DNA of 23,604 nt from JBDNJM01 sp041687755 (GCA_041687755.1 JBDNJM010000150.1:1-23604); one strand, 5' to 3'. Shown: positions 8,301-16,232, counted from the first letter of the stretch. Notes: generated by a model from the letters alone, not told the origin. Numbers and translations: made by a program.

Positions 8301-9140
8301 ATGGACTTCGTCAACCGAATCGCAAGCTCCGTCTACTCCGTGCTCGAGGCGCCCCTGGGCTTCCTCGCACCGGAGCTCCGCCTCGTTCTGATCAGCGGGA
8401 TCTTCGGGATCATCGCCCTGGTGCTCTTCAAGTTCATCTCGTTCCAGAAGGGCGTGAAGGAAGTGAAGGACAAAATCAAGGGCGGGATCATCGCGATCCG
8501 CATCTACCAGAACGACCTCGGCGAGGTCTCGAAGAACGTGGGCATGGTGCTGCTGCGCAACATCAAGTACCTCGCGATGAACTTCCTGCCGATCCTGCCC
8601 CTGATGGTGCCGTTCGTGCTGCTCGCGGCGCAGCTGGTGACGCATTACGGGTTTGCGCCGCTGCCTGTTGAAGAGGGCGTCAAGGGCACGGTGGTGGAGC
8701 TCGCGATGAAGGCCGGGGAAGAGTCCCAGGTCAGCGGGATGAGCATCGAGCTGCCGGACACCTTGGAGGCGCGCACGCCCCTCGTGCGCAACTCGTTCAA
8801 AGGGCTGGCCTGGATCGAGGTCGCGCCGACCGCGCCGGGCGAGCAGTCGCTGGCCTTCGTGCTGGCCGACGGCACGCGAGTCGAGAAGTCGATCCACACG
8901 GGCGAGCTGAAGGACGGCGTCGCCCTGCAGCCCGAGCGCGTCGCGGGGTTCCTGCCCGCGTGGCTATGGCCGGCCGAAGACACCCTGAAGGGCACGCCGG
9001 TCGAGACGATCAAGTTCGTCTACCCCGAGCGCGAGCTGCGCTGGATGCCGGACGGGCCGGTGGGCGTGCTGCTCACGCTGCTGGTGGCCTCGATGGCTTT
9101 CGGAGTCCTGATCCTCAAGCCGCTCAACATCCAGATCTGA
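8301..9140 (+). CDS. Three-helix membrane protein with large extracytoplasmic domain, unknown function
   Basis: The 279-residue protein has predicted helices at about 27-47, 92-113 and 254-273. Between the first two is a short, strongly basic loop (QKGVKEVKDKIKG...) that should be cytoplasmic. Between the second and third is a roughly 140-residue region rich in beta-type sequence that should face outward. A helix, charged cytoplasmic hairpin and helix is loosely reminiscent of the EMC3/TMCO1/YidC-like insertases, but I see no diagnostic motif and hold this only as a possibility. It follows the AlkP pair and the RHH-like gene on the same strand and is closed by a strong terminator, so it likely belongs to the same functional cassette. 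Similar proteins beside COG3379-type enzymes exist in related genomes, to my recollection. Confidence 0.85.
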   Translation: MDFVNRIASSVYSVLEAPLGFLAPELRLVLISGIFGIIALVLFKFISFQKGVKEVKDKIKGGIIAIRIYQNDLGEVSKNVGMVLLRNIKYLAMNFLPILPLMVPFVLLAAQLVTHYGFAPLPVEEGVKGTVVELAMKAGEESQVSGMSIELPDTLEARTPLVRNSFKGLAWIEVAPTAPGEQSLAFVLADGTRVEKSIHTGELKDGVALQPERVAGFLPAWLWPAEDTLKGTPVETIKFVYPERELRWMPDGPVGVLLTLLVASMAFGVLILKPLNIQI

Positions 9141-9182
9141 GCGAGCGACACGCGGCGCGCGGGCGCCTGCGGCATTCGACAC

Positions 9183-9227
9183 GCGACGAGGCCGGCAGCG
9201 CGACGCGCTGCCGGCCTCGTCGCTTTT
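9183..9227 (+). terminator. Strong Rho-independent terminator
   Basis: A perfect 20-bp inverted repeat (9183-9202 against 9204-9223) with a single central A is followed directly by TTTT (9224-9227). In RNA the innermost pairs would open to a small loop, leaving an exceptionally stable GC-rich stem. It lies 43 bp after the membrane-protein stop and marks the end of the AlkP cassette. Confidence 0.92.
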
Positions 9228-9512
9228 GAAGCGTGAAGTTTGTCGGGCGAGACGCATTGGACAGGCTCCCCGGTTTGCTCCCGTGGAGGAGCGCACGGGC
9301 TGGCGTCCGGTGGTATCCCCGATGTCCGTCCTAGTGGATGTCGATTCTGTCGAGCGATCGGCACCGACGGGCCCTGGAGGCGCAGGAGTGTTGCTGGGGG
9401 CGCGACTGGAGGCCCTGCGCGCGGAGTTAGAGGTGCGGGCGGCGTTCCTCGCGCCCCGCGAGGGATGTTTGGGCGGCCCCTGGGCGTGGAGAACCTGGCC
9501 CGGGCTACTAGA
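9228..9512. other. Intergenic region before the HD hydrolase
   Basis: Nothing here is recognisable. An ATG at 9322 opens a 65-residue frame ending at 9519, but its codon use is irregular and it resembles no family I know. The stretch presumably holds the promoter of the following HD-domain gene. Confidence 0.4.
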
Positions 9513-10082
9513 ATGCTAGCTGTGATCTCCGAACTCGTCGAACGCGCCCTGCAGGTGGCGCTGGTGGCCCACGCCGGTCAGACCCGCAAGGGCGACCCGG
9601 ACAAGCCCTACGCCGTCCACCCCGCCCACGTGGCGCTGCTGCTGGCGACCCACGGCGCGGACGAGCTAACCGTGGTGACCGCGCTTCTGCACGACGTCGT
9701 GGAGGACTGCGACGGCTGGGACGAGGGGCGGATCGAAGACGAATTTGGTCTCAAGGTCTCCGCCGCGGTCGCGGAGTTGACCGAGGACAAGACGCTCTCC
9801 TGGTCGGAGCGCAAGCGGGCGGCGTCGCAAAAGGTGCCGCACCTGTCCGAGAGGGCGCTGCTCGTGAAGACCGCGGACAAGCTGCACAACCTGACCTCGC
9901 TGTCGATTCAGCTGCAGGCTGCCTCCGACCCGAGCGAGGTCTGGGCGAAGTTCAGCGGCGGCTCGGAGCGCAGCCTGCGCAACAGCCGCGCGCTCGTGGA
10001 CGCGATCGCCGCGCGCTCCGAGCACCCGCTCAGGCACGCGCTCGAGCGCTCGATGGAGTACTTGGAGCGTCTCGCCCGCTAG
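9513..10082 (+). CDS. Stand-alone HD-domain hydrolase, MESH1/SpoT-type
   Basis: The 189-residue protein consists almost only of a RelA/SpoT-type HD domain. Putative Mn-binding residues are H36 (AVHP), H60-D61 (LLHDVVED) and D122 (KTADKLHN). The 24-residue spacing between the first two histidines equals that of the streptococcal Rel hydrolase (H53, H77), and the catalytic ED pair (E64, D65) is present. No synthetase, TGS or ACT domain follows. It therefore resembles small alarmone hydrolases (MESH1 class), which cleave the 3' pyrophosphate of (p)ppGpp or, in animals, dephosphorylate NADPH. The ATG at 9513 is chosen because homology starts right after it; a GTG at 9522 is an alternative. Cytoplasmic, single-gene unit after a strong terminator. 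Confidence 0.88.
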   Translation: MLAVISELVERALQVALVAHAGQTRKGDPDKPYAVHPAHVALLLATHGADELTVVTALLHDVVEDCDGWDEGRIEDEFGLKVSAAVAELTEDKTLSWSERKRAASQKVPHLSERALLVKTADKLHNLTSLSIQLQAASDPSEVWAKFSGGSERSLRNSRALVDAIAARSEHPLRHALERSMEYLERLAR

Positions 10083-10141
10083 TCGCCGGCGCCCGCGAGC
10101 CCATCGCCGGGAGTTATTGGGGGAGGTCTGCTAGGTCCCGG

Positions 10142-10312
10142 CTACTCGGTCAGGCGATCGTGCAGCCAAGAGCGCGCGCTGCGCCACTCGCGATAGATCG
10201 TGCTCTCGCTCGTCCCGAGCAGCGCGGCGACCTCGCCGAATTCGGCGCCGCCGAAAAAGTGCAGCTCGACGATCTGGACCTCGCGTGGGTTTCCAGATCC
10301 GCAAGCGTTCAT
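10142..10312 (-). pseudogene. Truncated ECF sigma factor: region 4 only
   Basis: An ATG-initiated frame of 56 codons reads NPREVQIVELHFFGG, EFGEVAALLGTSESTIYREW, then RSARSWLHDRL. This is sigma-70 region 4, the helix-turn-helix contacting the -35 element, and resembles the C-terminus of the intact ECF factor at 12974 (VVELRFFAGLSNEEAAQTLG). Region 2 is absent: upstream in this direction lies the kinase stop, only 59 bp away. It is most simply the tail of a deleted ECF gene. Because it has a start codon and an intact fold-sized frame, a functional mini-protein competing for the -35 element is possible but unproven. Confidence 0.7.
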
Positions 10313-10313
10313 G

Positions 10314-10365
10314 CGGGCAGGCTAGCCGCGCCTCGCGGCTGCGGGGAGTGATCCGTGCCTGCCCG
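10314..10365. promoter_or_regulatory. Inverted repeat after the kinase gene
   Basis: CGGGCAGGC (10314-10322) and GCCTGCCCG (10357-10365) form a perfect 9-bp inverted repeat separated by 34 GC-rich bases that can themselves fold. It begins six bases beyond the kinase stop on the minus strand and ends just before the start codon of the sigma region 4 fragment. It may be a terminator-like hairpin, but no T run follows. Confidence 0.45.
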
Positions 10366-10371
10366 GCGCGC

Positions 10372-12924
10372 TTACTGCAGCCGGCGCGCCGGCCGCACGC
10401 CGAGGCTGGGAACCGCAGCCGTCGGGTCGTAGCTCGAGCGCAGGGCCGACTTCCCGTTGTGGGCGGCGCGGCTGAAGCAGCCTCCGCGAGTGACGCGCTG
10501 GAAGTGGGTGGCGGTGGAGACGGGGTCGATGTCGTCGGGGAGCCCGTAGTACTCGCCGAAGCGGTCGAGGCACCACTCACTGACGTTGCCGATGACATGG
10601 TGCAGGCCGAAGGGGTTGGGCTGCAGGGTGTGGACCGGTGCGTGCACCGGATAGCCGTCGTCGAATTCCGGCCAGTAGTTGAGGTCGGGGAAGCTCGCGC
10701 CCTGGGTCAGCGTGGAGCGGTCGACGATGTTCATCGCGCCGATCGCGGTCTCGCGCGTCGGCCCGGTCCAGAACGCGGTCGTGGTGCCGCCGCGCGCGGC
10801 CGCCTCCCATTGGCACTCGCTCGGCAGATCGAGACCGTGCTGGCGCAGCACGCGAGTCGCTGTGCTCCAGTTGACCATCTCGACCGGATGCAGGGGGCCT
10901 TCGCGAATCTTGTCCCGAACGAACGCGGAGGGGTTGTCGCCGGTCAAACGAAACCACTGCTCCTGGGAGAGTTCGTGCTTGCCGATCAGGTAGGGCGAGA
11001 GCTGGATGGTTTGGATCGGCTCCTGGATGGGGCCCGGCAGCGGGTCGTAGTTGAGCCCGCCCGGGTCACCACTCTGGCTGCCGATGAGGTACTGCCCCCC
11101 CGGTACGAGCACGAACACGGCGGCGGACTTTGCATCCAGCAGCAGGGACCCGTCGTTGCCTTGTCGCGGGACCTCGCCGGTCCCGAGGTGGGCGAACTCC
11201 TGTAGGCCGGACCGGGCGTCGCGGCCGAGCGGCCATAGGCCCATCTGGGGGGCGATGCGCAGGCCGTCGTAGCGCGGGCTCGCGGCGACCTCCTCTGCGC
11301 AGGCGCGCCACAATTCGTCGGCCTCGCCTCCTGGTTCGAACAGCCCGGCGAGCCAGCGCGCATGCCGGGCGCGGCGGGGGACGCTCCAGCCTGCGTCGGC
11401 GACGGCCTCGTCGCCCGCCAGCCCGCGGTTGGGGTCGGAGAACGCCTCGAGGCGCGCCAACACCAGGGCGAGGGCCTCGCGGCGCCCCGTGTCGGGAGCG
11501 TCGGGTCGCTGCAGCTCCGCGAGCCCGGCGCGCAGCTCGGGCAAGCGCGCCGTCAGCTGCCGGGCCTCCGACACCCAGGCGTCGAGGGCGGGAAGGCGCT
11601 TGGGCCAGGCGGGCCACAGCTGCTCGGCGCGCTGCTCGAGAGCCGTGAGCTTCGGCAGCAGCGCGAGCTGCGACAGGCGCAGGCTCTCGGACTCGGCCAG
11701 CTCGCGCGCGCGCCCCTCGGCGCTCAGCGCGAAGCCCGTGGCGATCAGACCGGCGGTGAGCGCGATGAAGACGGCGGCCACGGCCAGGGCAGGCCCGCGG
11801 TAGCGGCGCAGGAACGTGCGCGCCCGGTACATGGCCGTGGGGGGGCCGACGGAGACCGGGCCGCGAACGAGCACTTGGGCCAGGTCGTCGGCCAACGCCG
11901 CAGCGCTCGGATACCGATCCTGGGGCCGCTTGGCGAGGGCGCGCGCCAGAATCCAGTCGAGCTCGGGGCCGAGGCTCTCGACGGCTTCGCGCGGCGGGCG
12001 CGGCGGGTCGCGCTCGATGCGCTGGACGGCCTCGCTGAAGCTCAGCGCCGAAACGTCGAGCGGCGGCACTCCGCACAGCAGCTCGTAGAGCAAGCAGCCG
12101 AGCGCGAACACGTCCGTGCGGGCGTCGATCTCCGCGCCGCTGCGAAATTGCTCGGGAGCCATCGAGCGCAGGGTGCCGAGCATGTCGCCCGTGCGCGTCA
12201 GGCGCTCCGCGGACGGTTCCCCCTCCAGGGCCGAGGCGATCCCGAAGTCAATCACCTTCACTCGGCCCGTACCGTCCACCAGCACGTTGCCAGCCTTCAG
12301 GTCGCGGTGCACGACGCCGCGTTCGTGACCGTGGTGCACGGCGCGTGCGACCTCGATCAGGAGTTCGAGCCGAGCGCTGGGCGACAGGCCGCGCTCGCGC
12401 GCGTGGTCGAGCAGCGGCCGCGCCTGTTCGACCAGCTCCATCGCGATCCACGGCAGCTCCTGCCCGTCGATCTCGGTCGAGCCGGCCTCGTACACCTGGG
12501 CCACGGCCGGATGGTTCAGACGCCCCAGCAGCGCGGCCTCGCGCTCGAGGCGATCTCCGGCGCGCCCCGCGATAGCGCCACTGCGCAGGGTCTTGAAGGC
12601 GACCCGCCGCGCCGGACTGGCCTGCTCGGCCTCCCACACGGCGCCCATACCGCCCGCGCCGAGCAGCCGGATCAGCCGGTACCCCGCGATCTCTCGGGAC
12701 TGCAGGGCGAGCGCAGGCGGGGGCGTCTCCACGGCGCCCTGCTCCAGCGCACCGACGCGCCCGGTGTTGTCGGTCTGGTCCTCGCGCAGCATCCCGAGCA
12801 CCTGGTCACGGAGCTCGCCGTCCGCTCCGGTCGCGGCCTCGACGAAGCCGGTCTGCGCCTCCTGCGGCTGCTCGAGAGCCGCATTGAACAGCTCCGAGAT
12901 CTGGGTCCAGCGCGTTGATTCCAT
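10372..12924 (-). CDS. Transmembrane Ser/Thr protein kinase fused to FGE/sulfatase-modifying-factor-like domain
   Basis: The 850-residue protein has a kinase domain at about 82-360: glycine loop GAGGMG at 89-94, lysine K111 (VAFK), catalytic D208 (HRDLKAGN), DFG aspartate D226, and MAPEQ and DVFALG intact. A membrane helix (about 378-400) is followed by a helical linker and, from about 603 to the end, an FGE-sulfatase-like domain with GGQYLIGS, LPSECQWEAAARGG, PFGLHHVIGNVSEW and a terminal GVRPARRL. I see no active-site cysteine pair of true FGE enzymes, so the C-terminal domain probably binds a ligand or protein outside the cell. I start at the ATG 12922-12924 (MESTRW) because similar kinases begin this way; an in-frame ATG 42 bases upstream is possible. 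It follows an ECF sigma gene by 49 bp, implying an operon in which kinase and sigma factor work together. Confidence 0.92.
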   Translation of the reverse strand: MESTRWTQISELFNAALEQPQEAQTGFVEAATGADGELRDQVLGMLREDQTDNTGRVGALEQGAVETPPPALALQSREIAGYRLIRLLGAGGMGAVWEAEQASPARRVAFKTLRSGAIAGRAGDRLEREAALLGRLNHPAVAQVYEAGSTEIDGQELPWIAMELVEQARPLLDHARERGLSPSARLELLIEVARAVHHGHERGVVHRDLKAGNVLVDGTGRVKVIDFGIASALEGEPSAERLTRTGDMLGTLRSMAPEQFRSGAEIDARTDVFALGCLLYELLCGVPPLDVSALSFSEAVQRIERDPPRPPREAVESLGPELDWILARALAKRPQDRYPSAAALADDLAQVLVRGPVSVGPPTAMYRARTFLRRYRGPALAVAAVFIALTAGLIATGFALSAEGRARELAESESLRLSQLALLPKLTALEQRAEQLWPAWPKRLPALDAWVSEARQLTARLPELRAGLAELQRPDAPDTGRREALALVLARLEAFSDPNRGLAGDEAVADAGWSVPRRARHARWLAGLFEPGGEADELWRACAEEVAASPRYDGLRIAPQMGLWPLGRDARSGLQEFAHLGTGEVPRQGNDGSLLLDAKSAAVFVLVPGGQYLIGSQSGDPGGLNYDPLPGPIQEPIQTIQLSPYLIGKHELSQEQWFRLTGDNPSAFVRDKIREGPLHPVEMVNWSTATRVLRQHGLDLPSECQWEAAARGGTTTAFWTGPTRETAIGAMNIVDRSTLTQGASFPDLNYWPEFDDGYPVHAPVHTLQPNPFGLHHVIGNVSEWCLDRFGEYYGLPDDIDPVSTATHFQRVTRGGCFSRAAHNGKSALRSSYDPTAAVPSLGVRPARRLQ

Positions 12925-12973
12925 GGTTCGAGGGACTACCCGTGAAGCGCCCAGGCGACCCGCCAAACCGCCT

Positions 12974-13561
12974 TCAAGATTCCCCCGCCTGCTCTAAGCG
13001 CATGGCGAGCCAGGCCTTGGCCGTGCGCCAGCTGCGCTCGACGGTGCGCAGCCCGACGCCCAGGGTTTGGGCGGCTTCCTCGTTGCTGAGACCCGCGAAG
13101 AAGCGCAGCTCCACGACGGATGCCGCGCGCTCGTCGGCCTTGGCGAGCTCTACGAGCGCCTCGTCCAGAGCGACGAGGTCGAGCTGGCGTTCCTCGACCG
13201 CGGCGACAACCGCGTCGAGCGGCACGCGCTCCAGGTTGCCGGCGCGCTTGAGGGCGTTGCGCTTGCGCGCCCGGTCCACCAGGATCGAGCGCATCGCCTT
13301 CGCAGCGACCGAGAGGAAGTGGCGCCGGCCGTCCCAGTCGCGCCGCAGCCCGCCGAAGAGCTTCATCCAGGCCTCGTTGACCAACTCGGTCGCCTGCAGC
13401 GTGTGCCCCATGCCGCGCTGGCTCAGCAGCACCTCGGCGAGCCTGTGGAGCTCGACTCCCAGGTGCTCCGCGAGCCTTTCGCTGGCCGCGGGGTCCCCGC
13501 CGGCAGCCGCCTCGAGAATTCGGGTCACGTCATCTGTCGGGCCGCCGGTCATGGGTTCCAT
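12974..13561 (-). CDS. ECF RNA polymerase sigma factor (TIGR02999-like, kinase-associated)
   Basis: The protein of about 195 residues has sigma region 2 (TELVNEAWMKLFG and RRHFLSVAAKAMRSILVDRA, then RKRNALKRAG) and region 4 (VVELRFFAGLSNEEAAQTLG, TVERSWRTAKAWL). The HFLSVAAKAMR / LVDRARKR / KRAG pattern is typical of the planctomycete and acidobacterial ECF group encoded beside Ser/Thr kinases. No anti-sigma gene is visible; activity is probably set by the downstream kinase, as shown for other kinase-linked ECF groups. Three clustered ATGs could start it (13564, 13561 and 13552); none has a good Shine-Dalgarno. Only about 35 bp separate it from the divergent transporter gene. Confidence 0.93.
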   Translation of the reverse strand: MEPMTGGPTDDVTRILEAAAGGDPAASERLAEHLGVELHRLAEVLLSQRGMGHTLQATELVNEAWMKLFGGLRRDWDGRRHFLSVAAKAMRSILVDRARKRNALKRAGNLERVPLDAVVAAVEERQLDLVALDEALVELAKADERAASVVELRFFAGLSNEEAAQTLGVGLRTVERSWRTAKAWLAMRLEQAGES

Positions 13562-13596
13562 CATAAGGGGGTGCTCACGGGTTAGGCTCGGCCCAG

Positions 13597-14823
13597 ATGT
13601 CGGTCACCGCTCGCAATTTAAGGCTGCTGCCCTGGTTCGTGGCCGCTCGCGGGGGCCTCGTCTGGCTGCCCGTTACCTATCTGTTCGTGGCGGAGCGCCT
13701 GGGGGCCGAAGCTGCGCTGCAGGTTTCCGCGGCGTACTACCTGGCCGGGATCGTGCTCGAGGTGCCATCCGGGTGGATGTCGGACACTCTGGGCCGGCGC
13801 CCGACCCTCGTCTTGGCCGGTGTCGCCCAGGTCCTCGGCGGCCTGCTATTTGCGTTCGGGGAGAGCTTTGGGGCCTTCATCGCGGCACAAGTCCTGATCA
13901 GCGCCTCCTGGGCGTTCGTGTCGGGGACCGACACGTCTCTGTTGTTCGAGTCGCTCGAGGCCGAGGGGCGGGGGGGCGAGCTGGCGCGGCAGGAATCGAA
14001 GCTGATGACGGCGAGTCTGGCCTCGCTGAGCTTCGCCTCGCTGCTGGGCGGCGTGCTGGGCAGCATCGATCTGCGCTGGCCGTTCTTCGCGACGGCGGCC
14101 TATGGCGCGGTCGCGCTCGGCCTGGCCCTGGCGCTTCGCGATGCGCCGACCACCGGGGCGCCCGCGCCCGAACGCGGCATGCTCGTGCGTCTGCGCGGCC
14201 GGCTGTTCGATCCGGTGTTGCGCTGGGTGCTGGCCTGGAGCGTGGCGACCTACGTGCTCAATCACCTTCCGTTCGAGTTCTTGCAGGCCTGGCTCAGCGT
14301 GCTCGGTGCCGCAGCGGAGCGCCCGCTGCCGGCGGACACGCCCATGCTCAGCGGCCTGACCTACGCCGGGCTGATGTTGGTCGGTGCACTCGTCAGCGCG
14401 CGCTCGGGCGCCCTGCGCGCGCGACTCGGCCGCGGCGCGAGCCTGGCGATCGCGTTCGCGCTGCAGCTGTTGATCGTCGCGGCCATGGCGGCCTTCGTGC
14501 ATCCCGCCGTCCTGGCGCTGCTGCTGCTGCGCAGCGTCCCGATGGCCCTGACTCGCCCGATCGTCGCGGAGCTAGTGCACCCGCGGCTCGACGATCGACT
14601 GCGCGCTACGTGGTTCAGCGCGATGAACCTCGTGGGCGCGGGCAGCCTCGGGGCCGTGCTGTGGCTCGGCGGCCTGTGGTTGGGCGAGGCGCCCGTGCCG
14701 GAAGCGAGCGCGCTGCGGAGTCTGCTGCTGGCGCTCGGCGGGCTGAGTGCCGCCGCCGGGCTGATGCTCTGGCGCGCCTGGGCGAAGTCGCCGCCGCCGG
14801 TGGCCACAGACGAGACGGCCTAG
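13597..14823 (+). CDS. MFS transporter
   Basis: The 408-residue hydrophobic protein has about twelve predicted membrane helices. The loop after helix 2 carries the MFS motif A pattern GWMSDTLGRRPTL, in which the G-x-x-x-D-x-x-G-R-R residues gate the transport cycle. The first helix begins only about ten residues after the chosen ATG, which supports this start. The overall pattern (YYLAGIVLEVPSGWMSD) resembles drug- or metabolite-efflux MFS members, but the substrate cannot be told. It is divergent from the ECF sigma gene with only a few dozen bases between start codons, so their promoters must overlap or lie in each other's 5' coding sequence. The downstream neighbour on the other strand is a pseudogene. 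Confidence 0.9.
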   Translation: MSVTARNLRLLPWFVAARGGLVWLPVTYLFVAERLGAEAALQVSAAYYLAGIVLEVPSGWMSDTLGRRPTLVLAGVAQVLGGLLFAFGESFGAFIAAQVLISASWAFVSGTDTSLLFESLEAEGRGGELARQESKLMTASLASLSFASLLGGVLGSIDLRWPFFATAAYGAVALGLALALRDAPTTGAPAPERGMLVRLRGRLFDPVLRWVLAWSVATYVLNHLPFEFLQAWLSVLGAAAERPLPADTPMLSGLTYAGLMLVGALVSARSGALRARLGRGASLAIAFALQLLIVAAMAAFVHPAVLALLLLRSVPMALTRPIVAELVHPRLDDRLRATWFSAMNLVGAGSLGAVLWLGGLWLGEAPVPEASALRSLLLALGGLSAAAGLMLWRAWAKSPPPVATDETA

Positions 14824-14849
14824 GAGAACTCCAAGAGCCCTCGCGACGG

Positions 14850-15294
14850 CTACTCGGGCAGGTCGCGCAACGGCCGGATGCCCATCGACATTTCGCCCGT
14901 GCTCGCCTGGGCCTCGGTCTGCCGCGCTCTGGCCGTGTCCTCAATGCGCGTGGTGTACATGCTTGAAGCGAACCCTGGGCGTTCGATGATCGTCGCGCTG
15001 CCGGGCGTGCCGTCGCCGCCGATGGCGAAGCGCAGCCGCACCCACGTCTTCGACGTTGCCGATCACGTGGTACAGGCCGAAGGGATGGTCAGCAGCGCGT
15101 CGATGGGCGCGGCCAGCGCGTAGCCATCATCGCCGTCGAAGCCGATGGAGTCCGCGGTCTCCTGCCAGCCGACGGACCACAGGCTCGCGTCCGCGAGGCT
15201 GCGCGCCCCCCATCACGAGCGGTGCCCCACTCTCCGAGCGGTTCATTCTCAAGCCAGGCGCTGCGGAGCCCGTGCGGGCCCCGCTCGTTCCAAC
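14850..15294 (-). pseudogene. FGE/sulfatase-modifying-factor-like domain remnant
   Basis: Pieces in alternating minus-strand frames match the C-terminal domain of the kinase at 10372-12924. In order they are HGLR...LENE (15220-15275), RSLADASLW (near 15190), DDGYALAAPIDA (about 15095-15135, matching DDGYPVHAPVH), HPFGLYHVIGNV (about 15050-15085, matching PFGLHHVIGNV), then the last frame ending GIRPLRDLPE with a stop at 14850. At least three frameshifts are needed. The nucleotide stretch coding for GLYHVIGN is also clearly similar to that of the intact gene. Upstream it abuts the stop codon of the CysQ-like gene, so any kinase part has been lost. I infer a decayed second kinase-FGE gene. Confidence 0.75.
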
Positions 15295-16110
15295 CTAGAC
15301 GCCGGCCTTCGCCAGCCCCTCGATCACGCGCTCGGCGATCGCAGGCCGGCAGATCACCAGCTCGTCGTTGTACGGATCGACCTGGTTGTACTTCTGCTCC
15401 GACCCGTCGATGCGGCACACGTGCCAGCCGAGCGCGCGCGCGATAACCTCCGGCGCGCAGGTGTCCCACTCCTTCAGGCCCTTCTTGTGCACGTAGACAT
15501 CCGCGTGTCCGAGCAGCAGACGGCTGACCTTGTAGCCGACCGATCCGCAGCGCACGAGTTCAGTCTTGCCGAGGCCCTCGGCGAAGGTCTCCATCCAGTC
15601 CGGAGTGTGGCTGCGGCTGCATACCAGGCGAATCGTGTCGCTGGGTTGCTCGCTCGAGCCGGGCAGCAGCTTGGTCGAATCGCGCTCGATGCCGCCGCGC
15701 TCGTGGCCGGGCAGCGAGACGCCCCACATCACCGTCCCGTGGGCGGGTAGCGCCACTGCACCGACAGCGGGCTTGCCCGAGACGGTCAGCGCGACGTGCA
15801 CGGCGAAATCGTCGCGGCCCTTGCGGTACTCCTTGGTGCCGTCGAGCGGATCGACGATCCAGGTGCGTGCGATCTGGGTGCGCTCGGTCGAGTCGGCGGT
15901 CTCCTCGCTGAGGATCCCGTCGAGCGGGTAGCGCCCGCGCAGGTATCCCTGCAGGTAACCGTCAGCCGCCTGGTCCCCGACGTCGCCCATGATCTTCTCG
16001 TCCGGCCAGCGCCCGCTATTGCGCAGCCCAACGAGCAGCTCGCCGGCCTCTTGGGCAATTTGGATCGAAAAGGCGAGGTCGGCTTCGAGGTGATCGAGGG
16101 GAGGCGTCAT
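15295..16110 (-). CDS. cysQ: CysQ / inositol monophosphatase family phosphatase
   Basis: The 271-residue cytoplasmic enzyme has the Li-sensitive Mg-dependent phosphatase fold. Motifs are GILSEE (E69, E70), WIVDPLDGTKEY (D87, D90, G91, T92) and LKEWDTCAPE (W215, D216), giving the metal ligands expected for the family. The DPLDGTKEY form is characteristic of the CysQ/BPNT1 branch, which hydrolyses 3'-phosphoadenosine 5'-phosphate to AMP during sulfate assimilation. No sulfate genes are nearby, so inositol or another small phosphate remains possible. Length is normal for the family. The ATG at 16108-16110 is the first in frame, without a strong ribosome site. It precedes the FGE remnant with no gap. 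Confidence 0.88.
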   Translation of the reverse strand: MTPPLDHLEADLAFSIQIAQEAGELLVGLRNSGRWPDEKIMGDVGDQAADGYLQGYLRGRYPLDGILSEETADSTERTQIARTWIVDPLDGTKEYRKGRDDFAVHVALTVSGKPAVGAVALPAHGTVMWGVSLPGHERGGIERDSTKLLPGSSEQPSDTIRLVCSRSHTPDWMETFAEGLGKTELVRCGSVGYKVSRLLLGHADVYVHKKGLKEWDTCAPEVIARALGWHVCRIDGSEQKYNQVDPYNDELVICRPAIAERVIEGLAKAGV

Positions 16111-16232
16111 GGGAGAGGCAGGTTAGCCCATGACGCGTCGGGCGGGTACCTGAGTCCGTTGCCCTGGCGGGTGAGCGTCCCCCGGCTCAGAACGGTTGCT
16201 GGTTCTAGGTCCTTCGCTCTGCGTACTCAGCC

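Noticed and set aside
9322..9519. 65-residue frame before the HD hydrolase
   Set aside because: Codon use is irregular, no family is recognised, and it overlaps the next start; not supported as a gene.
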